Assembly: GCA_902574355.1 (NCBI GenBank)
Contig: CACGNN010000011.1
Coordinates: 1-43,018, forward strand
DNA: 43,018 nucleotides
From: an uncultured SAR86 cluster bacterium
GTDB taxonomy: Bacteria > Pseudomonadota > Gammaproteobacteria > Magnimaribacterales > Magnimaribacteraceae
Reading direction: 5' to 3'
Numbering within the stretch: the first letter of the stretch is position 1; each line of letters begins with the position of its first letter. Made by a program: the position numbers and the translations under genes. Under the pieces are notes generated by a model. That model saw only the letters and a list, made by a program, of their open reading frames with translations. It made no database searches and was not told where the DNA came from. Below are positions 32,883-40,019 of the stretch, piece by piece.

Positions 32883-34085
32883 ATGAAAGTTGTTAAGCCT
32901 GAAACAGTAGGTTTAGATGCCACAGTTTTACAAAACATTAGAGAATACTTAGACGAAACTTACGTGAAGCAAGGAAAATATGTTGGAACTATGACTTTGG
33001 TTTCAAGAAAGGGTGAAGTTGCCTATTTAGATTCTCTTGGAATGATGGATAGGGAAAATAAAAGACCTATGCAAGAGGACACGATCTTTAGAATTTATTC
33101 TATGAGCAAGGCGATAACGAGTATCGCAATTATGCAATTACTTGAGAAGAGTAAATTCAGATTAGATGACCCGGTTCATTGGTATATTCCATCATGGAAG
33201 AACCTTAGAGTTTACCAATCTGGAATTTATCCAAATTTTTTGACTACAAAACCTAAAAGACACATGACTATTAGAGACCTGCTCAGTCATATGTCGGGGT
33301 TAACTTACGATTTTATGTATAGAACTAATGTAGATGCAGCCTACAGAAAAACAAAAGTACAGCAATCAGAAACTCTGCAAGAATTTGTGGATACGCTTTC
33401 TACAATCCCTCTTGAATTCTCGCCAGGTGATAAATGGAATTACTCTGTTGCTACAGATGTTTTAGGGCATCTTGTAGAAGTTTTTTCAGGCATGAATCTT
33501 GAAGATTACTTCATGGAGTATATTTTTAAGCCTTTAGAAATGCCTGACACTAGCTTCTCTTGTCCCGAAGATAAACTTAATAGATTGGCTTCTCTTTATG
33601 AACACAACCCTAAAGGCGTTCCAAATTTGTTAGAAATGCCATTCCTAAATACAAAAATGGCTTCTGGAGGAGGGGGACTATTTTCTACCATGAGTGACTA
33701 TCATAATTTTTGTCATATGTTATTGCATCAGGGGGAATTTAAAGGTAAGCGATTGTTAGGAAGAAAAACTTTAGAGTTGATGACTGCAAATCATTTACCA
33801 AATAATCAAGATTTGACTGAAATGAGTGAGTCGGCTTTTAGTGAAACACCATATGCAGGAGTGGGTTTCGGGCTTGGGTTTTCTGTGATGCTTGACCCTG
33901 CAAAATCACAATCTTTGAGTGACATAGGAGAATTTGGCTGGGGCGGCGCGGCTAGCACGGTTTTTTTTATAAATCCCAAAGAAGATATGTTCGTAATATT
34001 CTTGACTCAATTACTTCCATCTTCAACTTATCAAGTGAGAAGAGAGTTAAGATCTTTGATCTATTCAGCCTTAAAACCAACTTAA
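32883..34085 (+). CDS. Serine hydrolase of the beta-lactamase (class C)/EstB family
   Basis: The 400-residue protein has the class C-type fold with nucleophile motif S-M-S-K in FRIYSMSKAITS, a tyrosine motif Y-S-V in KWNYSVATDVLGHL, and GWGGAAST near the C-terminus in place of KTG, as in many EstB-like esterases and carboxypeptidase relatives. No signal peptide is visible, so it is probably cytoplasmic and an esterase or peptidase rather than a true antibiotic-inactivating beta-lactamase. A strong ribosome binding site, TTGGAGG, precedes the ATG at 32883. It is transcribed alone, ahead of the proteorhodopsin promoter region. Confidence 0.88.
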   Translation: MKVVKPETVGLDATVLQNIREYLDETYVKQGKYVGTMTLVSRKGEVAYLDSLGMMDRENKRPMQEDTIFRIYSMSKAITSIAIMQLLEKSKFRLDDPVHWYIPSWKNLRVYQSGIYPNFLTTKPKRHMTIRDLLSHMSGLTYDFMYRTNVDAAYRKTKVQQSETLQEFVDTLSTIPLEFSPGDKWNYSVATDVLGHLVEVFSGMNLEDYFMEYIFKPLEMPDTSFSCPEDKLNRLASLYEHNPKGVPNLLEMPFLNTKMASGGGGLFSTMSDYHNFCHMLLHQGEFKGKRLLGRKTLELMTANHLPNNQDLTEMSESAFSETPYAGVGFGLGFSVMLDPAKSQSLSDIGEFGWGGAASTVFFINPKEDMFVIFLTQLLPSSTYQVRRELRSLIYSALKPT

Positions 34086-34145
34086 ATATAAAAAATATCT
34101 AATTTATTGACTTTAGTGACATTTTCTGTCTTTTTCACGTTGTAA

Positions 34146-34178
34146 TTAATGTCTGTAGATAGTATATTTTTAATGTCT
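34146..34178 (+). repeat. Direct repeat TTAATGTCT upstream of proteorhodopsin promoter
   Basis: The nonamer TTAATGTCT occurs at 34146-34154 and again at 34170-34178, a 24-base period, just upstream of the candidate -35 at 34189. Its position is that of an activator binding pair, although a chance repeat in AT-rich DNA is possible. Confidence 0.4.
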
Positions 34179-34188
34179 ATTTGCTTAA

Positions 34189-34217
34189 TTGAACTTTAAA
34201 CGTCGTTTAATTAAGAT
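34189..34217 (+). promoter_or_regulatory. Candidate proteorhodopsin promoter
   Basis: TTGAAC at 34189-34194 and TAAGAT at 34212-34217 are separated by 17 bases, the ideal sigma-70 spacing, each matching four or five of six consensus positions. The transcript would have a leader of about 35-40 bases ending in the strong ribosome binding site GGGAGA (34252-34257), five bases before the ATG. The preceding region back to 34086 holds no gene. Confidence 0.55.
34196..34210. promoter_or_regulatory. Palindromic putative operator in the proteorhodopsin promoter spacer
   Basis: TTAAACG-T-CGTTTAA is a perfect inverted repeat with 7-base arms around one base, lying wholly between the candidate -35 and -10. 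The CG cores stand out in the AT-rich background. A dimeric repressor binding here would block polymerase. An outer CTTAATT (34184-34190) and ATTAAG on the right flank extend the symmetry partially. Confidence 0.5.
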
Positions 34218-34262
34218 TAAATAGCTTTTGTACTCGAGATACATAAATAACGGGAGAGAAAT

Positions 34263-35009
34263 ATGAAATCTTTATTGATTCTATCAAGCATGATCGCAGC
34301 TCCTCTATTTGCCGCTTCAGGCGGTGATTTAGATTCTGACGATTTTGTTGGCGTTTCCTTTTGGCTAGTTACAGCTGCTATGGCGGCTGCTACGGTTTTT
34401 TTCTTTGCGGAAAGAAGCAATGTAGAAGGCAAATGGAAAACTTCATTAACAGTTGCAGGTTTAATTTGCGGTATAGCTTTTTGGCACTACCTATACATGA
34501 GAGGTGTTTGGGTTGATACTGGAGAAACACCTACAGTATTTAGATATATAGATTGGTTACTAACAGTACCACTGCAGATGGTCGAGTTCTACTTGATACT
34601 TGCAGCAGTCACTGTTGTTGCTGGATCTTTATTCTGGCAACTTTTACTTGGTTCACTAGTCATGTTAATTTTTGGTTACATGGGTGAAGCAGGTGTTATG
34701 GCAGCATTGCCAGCATTCATCATTGGAATGGCAGCATGGTTGTACATGATTTATGTACTATACATGGGAGCAGGTAAAACTGTCGTAGCCACCACCAGTG
34801 CCTCTGTCCAAACAGCATACAATTCAATGCTATTGATCATAGTAGTTGGTTGGGCTATTTATCCTTTAGGTTATGTTTTTGGATACCTAATGGGTGCAGT
34901 GGATGCCGATACATTAAATTTAATTTATAACCTTGCTGATTTCATCAACAAAATCTTATTTGGTCTTGTGATTTGGAAGGCGGCAGTAGACGACAAGCAA
35001 ACAGCTTAG
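34263..35009 (+). CDS. Proteorhodopsin, light-driven proton pump, blue-tuned
   Basis: This seven-helix retinal protein pumps protons out of the cell in light, adding to the proton-motive force. The 248-residue sequence has a signal-like N-terminus (LLILSSMIAAPLFA) and key residues H75, proton acceptor D97 in RYIDWLLTVPLQMVEFY, T101, donor E108 and retinal Schiff-base lysine K230 in NLADFINKILFG. Residue 105 is glutamine, the variant associated with blue absorption in open-ocean proteorhodopsins; leucine gives green. The sequence resembles SAR86 proteorhodopsins. It is a single-gene transcription unit with its own promoter and strong terminator, and no retinal or carotenoid synthesis gene is adjacent, so retinal must be made or obtained elsewhere. 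Confidence 0.97.
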   Translation: MKSLLILSSMIAAPLFAASGGDLDSDDFVGVSFWLVTAAMAAATVFFFAERSNVEGKWKTSLTVAGLICGIAFWHYLYMRGVWVDTGETPTVFRYIDWLLTVPLQMVEFYLILAAVTVVAGSLFWQLLLGSLVMLIFGYMGEAGVMAALPAFIIGMAAWLYMIYVLYMGAGKTVVATTSASVQTAYNSMLLIIVVGWAIYPLGYVFGYLMGAVDADTLNLIYNLADFINKILFGLVIWKAAVDDKQTA

Positions 35010-35029
35010 TTTAGTTTCTTATAAATTAG

Positions 35030-35058
35030 AAAGAGGGCCATTTCGGCCCTCTTTTTTT
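35030..35058 (+). terminator. Intrinsic terminator after proteorhodopsin
   Basis: AAAGAGGGCC (35030-35039) pairs perfectly with GGCCCTCTTT (35045-35054) around a five-base loop ATTTC, followed by a T run (35052-35058). This is a classic rho-independent terminator, 20 bases after the stop codon, and the only convincing one found in the window. On the other strand it lies just past the selO stop and might act weakly in both directions. Confidence 0.95.
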
Positions 35059-35080
35059 ATTTGTACAACCAAGAGAAATT

Positions 35081-36526
35081 TTAAGTCCCACAAAAGGTCC
35101 TCCTTACCTTTTCATTTTCAAGCGGGGCTTGAGAGTAAGATTCATATTTTGCTACTTCTACAAATGGGTTTTTAAATACTTCAATCATCTCTAACATTTT
35201 TGAAAAGTCATTCTCGTAAGCTAGATCGATAGCGAGTTGAACCTGATGATTTCTTGGAACATACATAGGATTAACTTGATTGAGCTTCTCTGTTAAATTG
35301 GAGAGATCTTTATGCTCTTTTTTTAAAACTTGCTTCCAATTATTCAACCAGGCATTAATTTCTTTTTTCTCAGAAAATTGATTAAAAAATTCATCTGAGT
35401 CTTCAAAGAGAACTTTTGATAAGTTTCTGAAAGTGATAGTAAAGTCTGCTTCATTGTCCATCATTATTTTAAGTAAATTCCTAAGTAAAGTTTGATTCTC
35501 TTTTTTTCTTCCATTTAACCCAATCTTTTCGCACATCAGGTCAAGAATTCTTTGATTAGTTTCTTTCGAAAAATTATCTAAGACCTCTGTAGCAAGCTCA
35601 TTGGCTTTATCTGAATCTTTATCAATGAACGCGATGAGACAACCTGCAAGAGAGGCAAGGTTCCATGAAGCAATACTTGGTTGATTACCGAAGGCATATC
35701 TTCCATTTTGATCGATTGAACTAAATACTTTCCCAGGATGATACTCATCTAAAAAAGCGCATGGTCCATAATCAATTGTCTCTCCAGAAATGGTAAAATT
35801 ATCTGTATTCATGACTCCATGTATAAATCCAATGCTCATCCATTTTGATACGAGTTTAGATTGATTAGAAGCTACCTTTTTTAAAAGTTCAAGATAGTGT
35901 TTTTCCGTTTCTCTTATTTCTGGATAATGTCTTTGTATAGCAAAATCAGCAAGCATCTTGACATCATTTAATTGTTGTCTAGAGGCAAAATACTCAAAGG
36001 TTCCAACTCTCAAGTGACTTTTCGCTATACGTGTCAATACACCTCCAGGTTCAAAAGTTTCTCTTTCAACATGTTCTCCTGTCGCTATAGCTGCTAAAGC
36101 TCTCGAAGTAGGAACCCCCAGATAGTACATTGCTTCGCTAAGAATATATTCTCTTATGACTGGCCCGAGAGCCGATCTACCATCTCCTTGTCTTGAAAAC
36201 ATAGTTTTTCCAGAACCTTTCAACTGTAAATCATATGTCCCATCTTTAGCATTGATTTCACCAAGCAAGACAGCACGACCATCCCCGAGTTGTTGAACAA
36301 AGTTTCCAAACTGATGCCCGGCATAGTTCAATGCTATCGGAACTGAATCTTCTGGCAAACCATTACCAGAAAAGAAATTTGATACCTCTTCATCTTTTAA
36401 TTTTATGTCGAGTGAATCAGCCAGATCATCATTAAAAATAAGTGTCTTTGGATTTCTTACTGGAGTTGGATTCACCACTTGATAGAATTCCTCTGGTAAC
36501 CCTATGTAAGAATTAGAAAGTTTCAT
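35081..36526 (-). CDS. selO: Protein adenylyltransferase SelO (YdiU)
   Basis: SelO is a pseudokinase-fold enzyme that transfers AMP from ATP to hydroxyl side chains of proteins and is linked to oxidative-stress responses. The 481-residue product shows the family signatures NYAGHQFGNFVQQLGDGRA, LKGSGKTMFSRQGDGRS, REYILSEAMYYLGVPTSRAL, metal/nucleotide site HGVMNTDNFTISGETIDYG, and a conserved C-terminal tail VRRTFCGT with a cysteine three residues from the end, where eukaryotic forms have selenocysteine. The stop is about 70 bases from the end of proteorhodopsin, sharing the terminator region. It diverges from the dioxygenase gene over 127 bases. Confidence 0.94.
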   Translation of the reverse strand: MKLSNSYIGLPEEFYQVVNPTPVRNPKTLIFNDDLADSLDIKLKDEEVSNFFSGNGLPEDSVPIALNYAGHQFGNFVQQLGDGRAVLLGEINAKDGTYDLQLKGSGKTMFSRQGDGRSALGPVIREYILSEAMYYLGVPTSRALAAIATGEHVERETFEPGGVLTRIAKSHLRVGTFEYFASRQQLNDVKMLADFAIQRHYPEIRETEKHYLELLKKVASNQSKLVSKWMSIGFIHGVMNTDNFTISGETIDYGPCAFLDEYHPGKVFSSIDQNGRYAFGNQPSIASWNLASLAGCLIAFIDKDSDKANELATEVLDNFSKETNQRILDLMCEKIGLNGRKKENQTLLRNLLKIMMDNEADFTITFRNLSKVLFEDSDEFFNQFSEKKEINAWLNNWKQVLKKEHKDLSNLTEKLNQVNPMYVPRNHQVQLAIDLAYENDFSKMLEMIEVFKNPFVEVAKYESYSQAPLENEKVRRTFCGT

Positions 36527-36653
36527 ATATTTAATTCCAGAGCAGTAGTTTCATAAAATCAATTATTTTGTTTTCCGAAAGCTACATATGTTAGTAGAAT
36601 AATTATCGTGATCTATTTTAGATTAAGAATTATATAAATAAAGTGATACCTGA

Positions 36654-37508
36654 ATGAAAGTCGAACCACTCAATAGATCTTTTGGAGCAAAAGTCTCGGA
36701 ATTATCTTTACCGGATCTCAATCAAGATCAAGTTCAAGAAATTTATAAATTATGGCTTCAGTATGCTCTCTTAATTTTTCCGAAGCAAAATTTAACTAAT
36801 TCTCAGCAGATAGAGTTTGCAAAAAATTTTGGTGCATTAGAGTTTGACCTTTCTCCAATAAGTAATGTTCGAAATGACGGCTCTATAAGAGACGCGAATG
36901 ATGATGATATTGTTAAGTCATTAAAGGGCAATATGGAATGGCATCACGACAGTACATATATGCCTATTCAGGCAAAAGGAGCTGTTTTTACAGCTCATAA
37001 AGTGCCAAAAAAAGGTGGAGAAACAGGTTGGGCTGATATGAGAGCAGCCTATGAAGGACTCAGCGAATCCATGAAAGAAAAAATTCAAGATTTATCAGCT
37101 TATCACTCATATGAATGGAGTCAAAAGGAAAGATTTGGACATAAAGATCCTAAAGTGAGTGAATTCAATAGTTATGGATTCGATATTGATCCTAAGCCAC
37201 TTAGACCATTAGTTAAAACTCATTCAGAGACAGGTCAAAAATGTTTAACAATAGGCAGACATATTAATAAGATTTCGGGTATGTCAGATCAAGATGCACA
37301 GAATCTTGCCAAAGAACTTGAAGAGTTTGCATGTAGCAATGAGAACTGGGTTTATCATCACTCATGGAAAGTAGGAGATGCTGTGATCTGGGACAATAGG
37401 TGCTTAATGCACCAGGCAAGCATGTGGGACTTAAACGAGGGAAGGATTATGTATCACTCAAGAATTGAGGGAGATCCGATCTCAGAAGCTGCCTCAAACT
37501 ATCTTTAG
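36654..37508 (+). CDS. TauD/TfdA-family Fe(II)/2-oxoglutarate dioxygenase
   Basis: The 284-residue protein carries the iron triad H97-x-D99 (EWHHDSTYMP) and H253 (NRCLMHQAS), with the 2-oxoglutarate-binding arginine near R270 (RIMYHSRI). The N-terminus (SFGAKVSELSLPDLNQDQV...LLIFPKQNLTN) and overall length match TauD/TfdA enzymes, which hydroxylate sulfonates, chlorophenoxyacids, carnitine precursors and other small molecules. No transporter or sulfur-starvation gene is beside it, so the substrate is open. No ribosome binding site is obvious before the ATG at 36654. Its stop directly abuts the stop of the convergent carboxylase-like gene, with no bases between. Confidence 0.92.
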   Translation: MKVEPLNRSFGAKVSELSLPDLNQDQVQEIYKLWLQYALLIFPKQNLTNSQQIEFAKNFGALEFDLSPISNVRNDGSIRDANDDDIVKSLKGNMEWHHDSTYMPIQAKGAVFTAHKVPKKGGETGWADMRAAYEGLSESMKEKIQDLSAYHSYEWSQKERFGHKDPKVSEFNSYGFDIDPKPLRPLVKTHSETGQKCLTIGRHINKISGMSDQDAQNLAKELEEFACSNENWVYHHSWKVGDAVIWDNRCLMHQASMWDLNEGRIMYHSRIEGDPISEAASNYL

Positions 37509-38864
37509 TCAAATATCCAACTCTTTGAAAAAGGGAAGTGCGATATTAGGAAACATAATATAAGTTAAAAGCATCTCGATTTTTTCGCTTAAATCAGGTA
37601 GTCCGTTACTACTGCATAAATCTTTCAATTCAGTTGCCATAATGTCTAGTTCATTTTCGTCATAACTATCACCATCAACACCAATTGATTCAGCTCTTCT
37701 CAAGAGGTCAGGTTCTATCTCTCCAGGAAGTTTTCCATATTTACCAAGAATAAGGTTTAGAGACTCATTCGATAAATTCTCATATCTTCTACTGCTCATA
37801 ATATTGAGGAGAGCTTGAGCCCCCACAATCTGCGATGCTGGTGTTACCAGAGGGGGATATCCAAAATCTTTCCTAACCTTAGGTATTTCATCTTTGACCA
37901 GATCTATCTTATCTTCTTGTTTATTAGCTCTTAATTGAGATTCTAGATTCGACAACATTCCTCCAGGGACTTGTTTTACCAACATTGAAGAGTCAACTCC
38001 CTTAAGATTTCCCTCAAATTCAGAATATTTATCTCTTATTTCTTTAAAAAATATAGAAACTTCTTCTAAGGCACCTAAATCCAGATTTATTTCCCTTTCT
38101 TGATTTTCAAAAATTGCTAACATAGTTTCTGTAGCAGTATGACCATAAGTCATGCTTAAGGAGGATATAGAAGTATCAATATTATCTATTCCTGCTTCTA
38201 TGGCTTTCATATTTGTAGCAGTTGACATACCGGTAGTTGCATGTGTTTGCATATGGATTGGAATGGATAAGGTGCCTTTTAAATTCTTTACTAGCTCATA
38301 AGCATCGAAGGGCCTAAGTAGACCCGCCATATCTTTAATTGCTAGAGAATCTGCCCCGGCATCTTCTATTTTTTTTGCTAGATCTAACCAAGTATTTAAA
38401 TCATGAACAGGACTTGTTGTGTAAGCTATTGTTCCTTGTGCATGCTTACCTATTCTCTTTACCTCTCTGATTGTGAAATCAATATTTTCGAAATCATTTA
38501 ACGCATCAAAAGTTCTGAAAATCTCTATGCCATTTTCTGCTGATTTTTCTAGAAAATTCGATACTACTCTGTTTGAGTAATGTTTGTAACCCACGAGATT
38601 TTGACCACGAATTAGCATTTGCTGCGGTGTGTTCTTTAATAGAGAGTTAAAGGTCCTTAATCTTTCCCATGGGTCTTCATTAAGGTATCTTATGCAGGAA
38701 TCATAAGTAGCTCCCCCCCAAGTTTCAAGTGACCAATAACCCACCTTATCTAAAGTTGGAAGAATTGAAACTAGATCTCTTAAAGGTACTCTTGTTGCCA
38801 ATAAAGACTGTATACCATCTCTTAAGACTACCTCTGTTATACCTACCGTTTTAGAAGATTCCAT
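37509..38864 (-). CDS. OadA/PycB-type carboxyltransferase subunit lacking a biotin domain
   Basis: The 451-residue protein has an HMGL-like TIM barrel (R15-D16 in VVLRDGIQS, K177 in LAIKDMAGLL, PIHMQTHATTGMS) and the PYC_OADA carboxyltransferase domain (KQVPGGMLSNL, GKYGKLPGEI). Full-length oxaloacetate decarboxylase alpha chains end in a biotinyl domain with AMKM; this one stops before it. The metal motif HxH reads Q206-T-H208, so one expected ligand is replaced. It could be a stand-alone 5S-like carboxyltransferase working with a separate biotin carrier, but no such gene is nearby. It is the last gene of the minus run with nrdB, the phosphodiesterase and the rhodanese. Confidence 0.85.
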   Translation of the reverse strand: MESSKTVGITEVVLRDGIQSLLATRVPLRDLVSILPTLDKVGYWSLETWGGATYDSCIRYLNEDPWERLRTFNSLLKNTPQQMLIRGQNLVGYKHYSNRVVSNFLEKSAENGIEIFRTFDALNDFENIDFTIREVKRIGKHAQGTIAYTTSPVHDLNTWLDLAKKIEDAGADSLAIKDMAGLLRPFDAYELVKNLKGTLSIPIHMQTHATTGMSTATNMKAIEAGIDNIDTSISSLSMTYGHTATETMLAIFENQEREINLDLGALEEVSIFFKEIRDKYSEFEGNLKGVDSSMLVKQVPGGMLSNLESQLRANKQEDKIDLVKDEIPKVRKDFGYPPLVTPASQIVGAQALLNIMSSRRYENLSNESLNLILGKYGKLPGEIEPDLLRRAESIGVDGDSYDENELDIMATELKDLCSSNGLPDLSEKIEMLLTYIMFPNIALPFFKELDI

Positions 38865-38890
38865 ATTATGCGCAAGTTATATTTTATCTT

Positions 38891-39268
38891 TTACTGAGGC
38901 TTATCAACAGCAAAGTTATTATTTACCCATTCACTAAAGCCACCTGACATTGACAGCACGTTTTTGTACCCCATTTTCTTAATATTTTCACCAGCTAAGG
39001 CCGATCTAAATCCTCCTTGGCAATACAAAACTATTAACTCATCTTTATCTGTTACAACGCTACTGATGTCTCTTTCAATGATCCCTTTACCAAGATGTGT
39101 TGCACCTGCAATGAATCCTTGTACCCACTCTCTATCCTCTCTTACATCTATTAAATAGAATTCTCTATTTTCTTGTAACATTGCATTAACCTGATAAACA
39201 TCGCATTCTTCAACATTCTTTAGAGACGATTGCACGAGCTCCAAAAAGTTTAAGTCATGATCTTTCAT
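38891..39268 (-). CDS. Rhodanese-domain protein
   Basis: The 125-residue protein is a single rhodanese domain with an active-site loop C-QGGF-R (VLYCQGGFRSALAGE), preceded by LIDVREDREWVQGFIAGATHLGKG and followed by MGYKNVLSMSGGFSEWV. It should carry persulfide sulfur for thiolation or detoxification, or it may act as a sulfurtransferase in the cytoplasm; no signal peptide is seen. It lies 16 bases after the glycerophosphodiesterase stop and 26 bases before the carboxylase-like gene, so it is part of the same minus-strand run. The partner is unknown. Confidence 0.92.
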   Translation of the reverse strand: MKDHDLNFLELVQSSLKNVEECDVYQVNAMLQENREFYLIDVREDREWVQGFIAGATHLGKGIIERDISSVVTDKDELIVLYCQGGFRSALAGENIKKMGYKNVLSMSGGFSEWVNNNFAVDKPQ

Positions 39269-39284
39269 ATAATATCCATTTTTA

Positions 39285-40019
39285 TTATTTCATCTTTTTT
39301 AAGTGATTTCTCAAAAAATAAGGTCTATTCGTAGTAATAGAGTCTACACCTTTTTTAAAGTAATACTCCGCATCATCTGTTGAGTTAACTGTCCAGACAT
39401 GAACGGATTTATTAAAATTCCTCAACATTTTAATAAGTTCATTATTAAATCTTTTATGATTTTGAGCTCCAAGACCATCCGCTCCTATTGATTGAATAAT
39501 TTCCTCTATCTTACTCGTCTTAATATTTTCATAATCAAAAGCTATTAATAAGTTACATTTAATATCTATATTATGTTCTTTAATAAGTCGTATAACTTCA
39601 GGATAAAAACTTATGACAGTTATTTGATCTAAAGCTACTTTCTGACTCTCTATTTCTTGGAGTAAGTAGGGGACAATAATCTCTCTAGTTTTTACCTCTA
39701 TGAATATATCTTTATTGTGAGGAAGGATTGAAAAAACTTCTTTTATCTCAGGTATTTTTTCGGTTTTCCAATCCTTTCCAAAACCGTAAGAACAATTTAA
39801 AGACCGAAGTTCCGAAAAAGTCACTTCATCTATATTTTTATCGTGTCCGGTTGTGCGCATAGCGGATCTGTCATGGAAACAAACAATGCGTTTATCAGCA
39901 GTTAGCCTTACATCTAGTTCTATTCCATCAGCTTGCTGCTTAAAGGCCTCTCTAAAAGCAGAAATGGAGTTTTCTGGTGCATCCTCTGATGCACCTCTAT
40001 GGGCAATTATCTTTGTCTT
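39285..40019 (-). CDS. Glycerophosphodiester phosphodiesterase (UgpQ-like), start codon anomalous
   Basis: The enzyme releases an alcohol and glycerol-3-phosphate from glycerophosphodiesters. Translating past the first ATG (39860) shows a full GDPD N-terminus in the same open frame: TKIIAHRGASEDAPENSISA, then GIELDVRLTADKRIVCFHD, which supplies the catalytic HR, ExD and HD motifs; the ATG-initiated 191-residue version lacks them all. The frame is open back to a TGA at 40068-40070 but contains no ATG, GTG or TTG. The homology-expected start (giving xTKIIAHRG) falls on AAG at 40019-40017 overlapping the nrdB stop; possible real starts are CTG 40028, ATA 40010 or ATT 40007. I set the end by homology (244 residues). 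A start-codon mutation or a base error is possible. Confidence 0.75.
   Translation of the reverse strand, partial: KTKIIAHRGASEDAPENSISAFREAFKQQADGIELDVRLTADKRIVCFHDRSAMRTTGHDKNIDEVTFSELRSLNCSYGFGKDWKTEKIPEIKEVFSILPHNKDIFIEVKTREIIVPYLLQEIESQKVALDQITVISFYPEVIRLIKEHNIDIKCNLLIAFDYENIKTSKIEEIIQSIGADGLGAQNHKRFNNELIKMLRNFNKSVHVWTVNSTDDAEYYFKKGVDSITTNRPYFLRNHLKKMK

Noticed and set aside
32883-34085. Antibiotic-resistance beta-lactamase
   Set aside because: Only the SxxK motif is standard; there is no signal peptide and no KTG box, so an esterase or peptidase of the EstB type is more likely.
37509-38864. Calling this gene a complete oxaloacetate decarboxylase or pyruvate carboxylase subunit B
   Set aside because: The biotin domain and one metal ligand are missing, and no partner subunits are adjacent.
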